Shown: in pieces, positions 59,747 to 64,000 of the stretch
How the letters are laid out: every line of letters begins with the position of its first letter
Numbering within the stretch: the first letter of the stretch is position 1
From: Arthrobacter ipis
GTDB taxonomy: Bacteria; Actinomycetota; Actinomycetes; Actinomycetales; Micrococcaceae
Direction of reading: 5' to 3'
Length of the DNA: 64,000 bases
Assembly: GCF_014694315.1 (NCBI RefSeq)
Contig: NZ_JAAOXD010000001.1
Coordinates: forward strand, 772,756-836,755
The notes under the pieces: generated by a model
Seen by the model: only the letters and a program-made list of their open reading frames with translations
What the model was told of the DNA's origin: nothing
Database searches by the model: none
Translations under genes and position numbers: made by a program

Positions 59747-60214
59747 ATGCTTGCCGACCCGGTGGCCAACGTGCGCCGCGCCCTGACCGCAGCGCGCGCC
59801 CGTGACACGGTCACGGTTCTTCCCGGAGCCGTGCCGACGGCGGCCGCCGCGGCTGATGCGCTTGGCTGCGACGTTGCGGCGATCACCAACAGCCTGGTGT
59901 TCGAAGTGGACGGCACTCCCCTGCTGATCCTTGCCAGCGGCGCAGCGAAAGTGGACGTCCGGCTGGTTGCCTCCCAGCTGGAGACTGGACGGATCCGCCG
60001 TGCCGCGCCGGACTTCGTGCTGCACCACACAGGCCAGGAAGTGGGCGGGGTTGCACCGGTGGGCCACCCGGCCAAGATCCGCACGCTGCTGGACACCTCG
60101 CTCGAAGAGTACGTGACGCTCTGGGCCGGGGCCGGCGACCACCACTCGATGTTCTCCATCAGCTACGGCGGGCTGCAGCGAATTACGGACGCCCACGCGC
60201 TTCGGGTGCGCTAG
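59747..60214 (+). CDS. YbaK/EbsC-type aminoacyl-tRNA deacylase
   Basis: A 155-residue protein of the YbaK/ProX superfamily, which hydrolyses misacylated tRNA such as Cys-tRNA-Pro. The signature GVAPVGHPAK and the sheet TNSLVFEVDGTPLLILASG are present. ATG at 59747 follows GCAGGAGC with 16 bases from the SURF1 stop, so it is probably part of the same transcript. Which tRNA it edits cannot be read from sequence. Confidence 0.9.
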   Translation: MLADPVANVRRALTAARARDTVTVLPGAVPTAAAAADALGCDVAAITNSLVFEVDGTPLLILASGAAKVDVRLVASQLETGRIRRAAPDFVLHHTGQEVGGVAPVGHPAKIRTLLDTSLEEYVTLWAGAGDHHSMFSISYGGLQRITDAHALRVR

Positions 60215-60257
60215 GGGCTGCCGGCCCGTTCAGTCGTTGGGGTCGGTCACCCGTGAG

Positions 60258-60836
60258 TCAAACATGCAGGGTTGGCCGGTAGATGAGCTCCTGGGTGCGG
60301 CCGTCGAGCGTCCGGCTCTCGATCAGCTCAAGGTCGAAGTCGGCGGCACCCTGGAAGATCGGTTCCGCTCCGGTATGACCGGTGATCACAGGGAAGACAG
60401 TCACCTGGACGCGGTCCACCAGGCCGGCGGCCATGAGTGCCCGATTCATCGACAGGCTGCCGTGTGAGCGCAGCGGCACTTCAGACTCCTCCTTGAGCCG
60501 CGCGACGACGTCGACGGCGTCGCCGCTCACGAGGGTAGCGTCCGGCCAGTCGAGCGGTCCTTGCAGCGTGCTCGACACCACCGTTGCCGGCAGGTTCCGC
60601 ATTCGCGTAACCCATGAATCACGGACCTCGGACTCCTCAGTGCTCGAGGCCAGCATCTGCGCGAACGCCCGATATGTGTTGGCCCCGAAGACCATCCGCT
60701 GCTCCCCGCCATACAAGGCGAAGCGGTGCTCGAGCAGTTCTGGGCCCTGTTTGCCCCAATAGCCGCCCCAGTTGCCGCTGGTGGAGCCGAAGCCATCGAG
60801 GCTGGAAAAGACGTCAAAGGTGTAGCTAGCGCTCAT
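60258..60836 (-). CDS. Dihydrofolate-reductase-like (RibD C-terminal) protein
   Basis: A 192-residue protein of the RibD C-terminal/dihydrofolate reductase-like superfamily. FDVFSSLDGFGSTSGNWGGYWG is the opening strand region (quoted here in part), MVFGANTYRAFAQML is the next, and LRSHGSLSMNRALMAAGLVD plus FPVITGHTGAEPIF hold the NADPH-binding signature. It is not the classical drug-sensitive DHFR and its substrate is unknown; members often reduce pterins, deazaflavins or xenobiotics. It is convergent with the YbaK gene. Confidence 0.85.
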   Translation of the reverse strand: MSASYTFDVFSSLDGFGSTSGNWGGYWGKQGPELLEHRFALYGGEQRMVFGANTYRAFAQMLASSTEESEVRDSWVTRMRNLPATVVSSTLQGPLDWPDATLVSGDAVDVVARLKEESEVPLRSHGSLSMNRALMAAGLVDRVQVTVFPVITGHTGAEPIFQGAADFDLELIESRTLDGRTQELIYRPTLHV

Positions 60837-61142
60837 GATGCTCTCCTCGGGTGCGGCTGATCGGGTTTGCGGATACAGCTGTCACAGCGGAAAGAGCCTA
60901 GCCACCGACGCGGAGGATTACCACCAGGCTGGTCAGTGACGACTGCCCGGAACACGGCGTCGCCATGTAGGTATTCTGGAGCCGGTGATTCTTCATTCTT
61001 CTCTCTAGCCCGCAGCAGCTGCCCTCCCGCGGCACTGCTCCCGCGTTCCGTTCCGGAGCGGTGATTCGGTGTGTCCGCCGAGGGAACTCGACGACGAGTT
61101 CTCCATGCGACACACACATCCGCGTCATTCTTGGGAGATCAC
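60837..61142. other. 306-base intergenic region with one small hairpin
   Basis: This is the divergent space between the DHFR-like gene and the Cys-rich pentapeptide gene. Its open frames have no family pattern. GAACTCG (61084-61090) pairs with CGAGTTC (61095-61101) around ACGA. The promoters of both genes must be here, but no convincing -35/-10 pair could be chosen. Confidence 0.5.
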
Positions 61143-62042
61143 TTGACCACTACATCCATTCCACTCACATCCTTTCCGCGTCCAGCCGCCCGTCCCGGCC
61201 GGGACGAACTGCAGCCCGACTGCAGCAACTGCTTCGCGCTGTGCTGCACCGCCTTCGGCTTTTCCCGTTCGGCCGACTTCGCCCTCGACAAGCCGCCGGG
61301 CACGCCGTGCCCGAACCTCGCCGCTGACTTCTCCTGCGGCATCCACGACCGGCTGCGCCCGCGCGGCTTCCGAGGCTGCACCGTTTTCGACTGCTTCGGC
61401 GCGGGCCAAGCCGTGTCGCAGGGGCTGTTCGACGGCGTCAGCTGGCGCGATAAGCCGGACAGCAAGTCCGCAATGTTCGCTGCCTTCAAAATCATGCGGC
61501 AGCTTCACGAGATGCTCTGGTACCTGGCCGAGGCGCAGGAACACGCCTTCGACGCCGAGGCCGGCACCGCGGCGCTGGAGCTGCGCCTCGCCATCAGGAA
61601 CGCCGCGAAGGGACCGCTGCCTGGACTGCTCGCCCTCGACGTCGGAACACTTCATCACCGGGTGCGGCAGGTGCTGGTGGAGGTCAGCGAGGAAGTCCGC
61701 GCCGCCTACTTCGCCGCCGGCGACGAGCTTGATGAACGGCTGCAGACGGGGGCGGACCTCGCGGGCGTGGACCTCCGGACGCTCCGGCTCTGCGGCGCTG
61801 ACCTTCGCGGCGCCTGCCTCATTGCGGCAGATCTGCGCGGCACTGATTTGGCGGCGGTGGACCTGCTGGGTGCAGACCTAAGGGATGCGCGGCTGGAGGG
61901 CGCCGACTTGTCCCGGGCCTTGTTCCTGACGCAGCCGCAGCTCAACAGCGCGCGGGGCAATCCTGAGACACGGCTGCCCGGCGGGCTCGGAGTTCCCGCG
62001 CACTGGCGGGGTGACCAGCACCCCGGGACCCGACAGCTCTAG
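61143..62042 (+). CDS. Cys-rich (YkgJ-like) domain fused to pentapeptide repeats
   Basis: A 299-residue two-part protein. The first 90 residues hold eight Cys residues: Cys27 and 30 (PDCSNC), 34 and 35 (ALCC), 56, 65 (SCGIHD), 79 and 84 (GCTVFDC). This resembles the YkgJ-type zinc/iron cluster domain. Residues 90-200 are helical. The last third (about 203-280) is a run of pentapeptide units, A(D)LxG type (TGADLAGVDL, CGADLRGACL, AADLRGTDLA, LLGADLRDARLEGADL), which forms a right-handed quadrilateral helix. The TTG at 61143, five bases after GGGAG, fits best. Confidence 0.82.
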   Translation: MTTTSIPLTSFPRPAARPGRDELQPDCSNCFALCCTAFGFSRSADFALDKPPGTPCPNLAADFSCGIHDRLRPRGFRGCTVFDCFGAGQAVSQGLFDGVSWRDKPDSKSAMFAAFKIMRQLHEMLWYLAEAQEHAFDAEAGTAALELRLAIRNAAKGPLPGLLALDVGTLHHRVRQVLVEVSEEVRAAYFAAGDELDERLQTGADLAGVDLRTLRLCGADLRGACLIAADLRGTDLAAVDLLGADLRDARLEGADLSRALFLTQPQLNSARGNPETRLPGGLGVPAHWRGDQHPGTRQL

Positions 62043-62165
62043 GCCAGCGTGATGAGCTCCGAGCAGTCCTCGTTCCAGGTCCTCAACCCCGTCGGGCAGC
62101 AGCGCACGCGCTCGGGTTGAGGGCCTCGACGGCCCCTTCATCGTGGCTGACCAGGATGACCGTTT
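62041..62165 (-). pseudogene. Decayed 3-prime end of an ABC-F ATPase gene
   Basis: Reading the minus strand from 62163, the sequence encodes TVILVSHDEGAVEALNP. This is the switch-region tail of ABC-F type ATPases (VSHDEGAVEALNPERVLLLPDG). After NP the frame breaks; the pieces LLPDGVEDL and then SELITLA can be read only with three small frameshifts. The usual ABC-F stop corresponds to TAG at 62039-62041. The first 90 percent of the gene is missing: the bases upstream of 62165 have no relation and abut the HNH gene. It is a fragment left by deletion. Confidence 0.7.
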
Positions 62166-62234
62166 GAGCCCTCTGTTCCGGCACTGCTGGCCGCGTAAAT
62201 CCCTGCCGTGGCGCGGCTAAGTGGCGGGGCCAGT

Positions 62235-63983
62235 TCATTCGTGTTTGGGTCGTGAGTGGAAGTAGTTGTTGCGTCGGGGTTTTCGGTGGGGGTCGAGTTC
62301 TGGTGGGGGTTTGAACCAGGGCACCTCGTTGGTGACTTCGATGTGCCAGTGTTCTTTGTGGATGAGGTGGTGGTGGTGGCTGCAGAGCAGGACGCCGTTG
62401 CCGGTTCCAGTGGTTCCGCCGCGTGACCAGTAGGTGATGTGGTGGGCTTCGCACCATGATGCTGGGATGGTGCAGCCCGGGAACGCGCAGCCTTGGTCCC
62501 GGGCCATGATGGCTTTGCGGATGTGGGGTGGGAAGACGCGTGAGGCGCGGCCGATGTCCAGGATCCGGCCCTGGCTGCCGAGCACGACGGGGATGATGTC
62601 GGCGTCGCAGGCGATTTTGCGGATCGTGGCCGGGTTCACCGGCCCGGAAAAGGCGAACAGTGCGGTCCCGCCGGTGTAGGCATGGTGCGGGCCCTGGGTG
62701 CCTTGGTCTTTCTGCAGATCTTGGGCACCTTGGGCACAACGTGCGTCTGGAGCCGACTGGGCGTTTTGGGCCCATTGTGTGTCTTGGCGGTGTTGGAGGT
62801 CGGCGAGGAGGTCGCGGTAGTTGATGGTGGCCAGGATCTGGGGCCGATGTCCGCCGTTGGCGGGCAGGGTGTCGCTGGTGAGGGCGGTCTGGACGGCGCC
62901 GACGAGCCCGTCGAGCCGCTTCTGACCCTGTGAGCGGTGATCGAGGGAGACCTCGGGGATGCCCTCCGTGTCCCAGCCGGCAAGGCTGGCCGGTTCAGCG
63001 TTCCCTGCACCGTCACCACCCGTTCCGCCGGTACCCGTTCCGTCGGCGCCGTTCCCGTTACTGCCGGTCCCGTCGGCACCCTTGCCGTCGGCCCGTGTTG
63101 GGGTGCGGGGGTTGGTGGCGGTGTTCATGGCGGTGGTGAGGGTTTCGAACTGTTCGGTGGTGGCGAAGATTTCCAGGTGCTGCAGGCCGTGTTTGGGGCG
63201 GCGGACGAAGGCGCCCTGGATTTGCCGGAGGGCCGCTTCGGAGGGTTCGGTCCCGTCCTGGTCGATGGCTTCGGCCCAGTGCCGGGCCACGCGGGTGAGG
63301 AAGTCGGCGTCGTTCTCGAGGGCGGCTCGGGTCAGGTCGTGTTCCATCGCGGCGGTGTGGTCCGGGGTGGTGAAATGCCGTGCCCGGTCCAGGGCCAGGG
63401 TGATGGTGGTCGCGGCGCGGGAGCTGATCTGGGCGGTATCGACCGCTGCGGCAAGTTCTTCGTAGCGGGGCGGGAGCTGTTGCCCGCCGAACCCGGTCCT
63501 GGGCAGGACGGCGTCGGCCAGTCCGATCCGGCGGCGGGCTTCGGCGGAGCTGATCCGGAGCCTTCCCTGGAGGAACTCGACACTGTTCCGGGAGCCGTCC
63601 TCCCCCGGACCAGGGCTCGCATCAGCGGCCGTGACGGGGACGAGGGGTGATGCTGCGGCGGTGAGGGCGGCGGTGCGGGACCGGTCCACCGCGCCCGCGG
63701 CGAGCACCTGCAGGCGCTCCACCCGGCGGGAGAGCTGCTCGACCCGGTCGGCGAAATCCGCGGCCTGCCCGAAACCCCACAACGCAGCGTCTTCGGCGGT
63801 GATCGAGTCCGGTGTCAGCAGCGCCAGGGCCTGATCAACCACTACTCCCTCGAGGACGCGGGTATCGCCGTCAGCAGGAACGCTTTGAAGGGCGTTAGCA
63901 CCGACTGAAACCGGCTCAGAAGCCAACCCACCGGCACCGGTCCGTAAGACCCGGTCTGCGTTGAATCCCCGAACGGCTTCCAT
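62235..63983 (-). CDS. DUF222 HNH endonuclease
   Basis: A 582-residue protein of the actinobacterial DUF222/HNH (13E12-type) family. DUF222 is residues about 75-420 (FLQGRLRISSAEARRRIGLADA, RYEELAAAVDTAQISSR, TRVARHWAEAIDQDGTEPS, quoted in part), and the HNH nuclease is at the end: CEAHHITYWSRGGTTG and NGVLLCSHHHHLIH, with the metal-binding Cys/His pairs. A low-complexity Gly/Asp/Thr/Asn stretch interrupts DUF222 at about residue 300-340 (ADGTGTGGTGGDG). These genes occur in multiple copies in many actinobacteria; their role is unproven. ATG 63983, near the end of the window. Confidence 0.9.
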   Translation of the reverse strand: MEAVRGFNADRVLRTGAGGLASEPVSVGANALQSVPADGDTRVLEGVVVDQALALLTPDSITAEDAALWGFGQAADFADRVEQLSRRVERLQVLAAGAVDRSRTAALTAAASPLVPVTAADASPGPGEDGSRNSVEFLQGRLRISSAEARRRIGLADAVLPRTGFGGQQLPPRYEELAAAVDTAQISSRAATTITLALDRARHFTTPDHTAAMEHDLTRAALENDADFLTRVARHWAEAIDQDGTEPSEAALRQIQGAFVRRPKHGLQHLEIFATTEQFETLTTAMNTATNPRTPTRADGKGADGTGSNGNGADGTGTGGTGGDGAGNAEPASLAGWDTEGIPEVSLDHRSQGQKRLDGLVGAVQTALTSDTLPANGGHRPQILATINYRDLLADLQHRQDTQWAQNAQSAPDARCAQGAQDLQKDQGTQGPHHAYTGGTALFAFSGPVNPATIRKIACDADIIPVVLGSQGRILDIGRASRVFPPHIRKAIMARDQGCAFPGCTIPASWCEAHHITYWSRGGTTGTGNGVLLCSHHHHLIHKEHWHIEVTNEVPWFKPPPELDPHRKPRRNNYFHSRPKHE

Positions 63984-64000
63984 AGGTCTAGTTTGATTGG

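Noticed and set aside
61084..61101. Small hairpin before the pentapeptide gene as an operator or riboswitch
   Set aside because: Seven base pairs only, without conserved flanks; no riboswitch class fits.

Overview
The window looks like a chromosome segment of a high-GC actinobacterium of the Micrococcaceae, most probably Arthrobacter or Pseudarthrobacter. This rests on the strongly GC-rich third positions, a zinc-independent (type B) L31, a DUF3099 protein, a DUF222/HNH endonuclease, an AdeR-like PucR regulator beside alanine dehydrogenase, and many genes that begin 6-7 bases after a TANNNT -10 box with no room for a ribosome binding site. The genus is inferred from gene content and was not tested by a database search.

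Layout. 1-6.3 kb: alanine dehydrogenase with a divergent PucR regulator, a stand-alone Cache-domain protein overlapping a GntR regulator, an antitoxin-like HTH protein without a toxin, and an alpha/beta hydrolase. 6.3-12.2 kb: a PTS block, with ptsI divergent from tetR-mtlA-mtlD around one palindromic operator. 12.2-12.5 kb: a mirrored array of 32-bp repeats. 12.5-23.1 kb: redox and efflux genes (HxlR/quinone oxidoreductase pair, MarR-MFS, sugar porter, DHA2 pump, RraA, lipoprotein nuclease, MFS-TetR). 23.3-27.9 kb: malic enzyme, DUF456, a helical-repeat protein, an NTF2-like protein and a LysE/Lrp pair. 28.0-36.3 kb: a secreted metzincin with ten FG-GAP-like repeats, Lrp, GluQRS, LtrA, a GNAT-AAA+ fusion and a universal stress protein. 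36.4-45.2 kb: an MBL-rhodanese protein, an FAD oxidase, a PPOX protein, the circularly permuted ATP-grasp / alpha-E / transglutaminase operon and a YeiH transporter. 45.2-52.3 kb: aminopeptidase N, a lipoate ligase with its accessory domain at the wrong end, rpmE2, a SpoU methyltransferase, TauE/SafE, an orphan ABC ATPase and a shortened CGNR protein. 52.3-64.0 kb: MFS, PAP2, serB, VOC, two SDRs, DUF3099 / Cys-His / SURF1 / YbaK, a DHFR-like protein, a Cys-rich pentapeptide protein, a decayed ABC-F tail and a DUF222-HNH gene.

The genes are mostly small autonomous modules, each with its own regulator: Ald/PucR, PtsI-MtlAD/TetR, quinone oxidoreductase/HxlR, MFS/MarR, MFS/TetR and LysE/Lrp. Most are separated by strong perfect hairpins. 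No rRNA, tRNA, CRISPR array, insertion sequence or prophage was recognised. The best candidates for poorly described biology are the ATP-grasp/alpha-E/transglutaminase operon, the GNAT-AAA+ fusion, the soluble Cache-GntR pair and the mirrored repeat array. Signs of genome decay are a probable head-to-head deletion at 52.3 kb and an ABC-F remnant at 62.1 kb.
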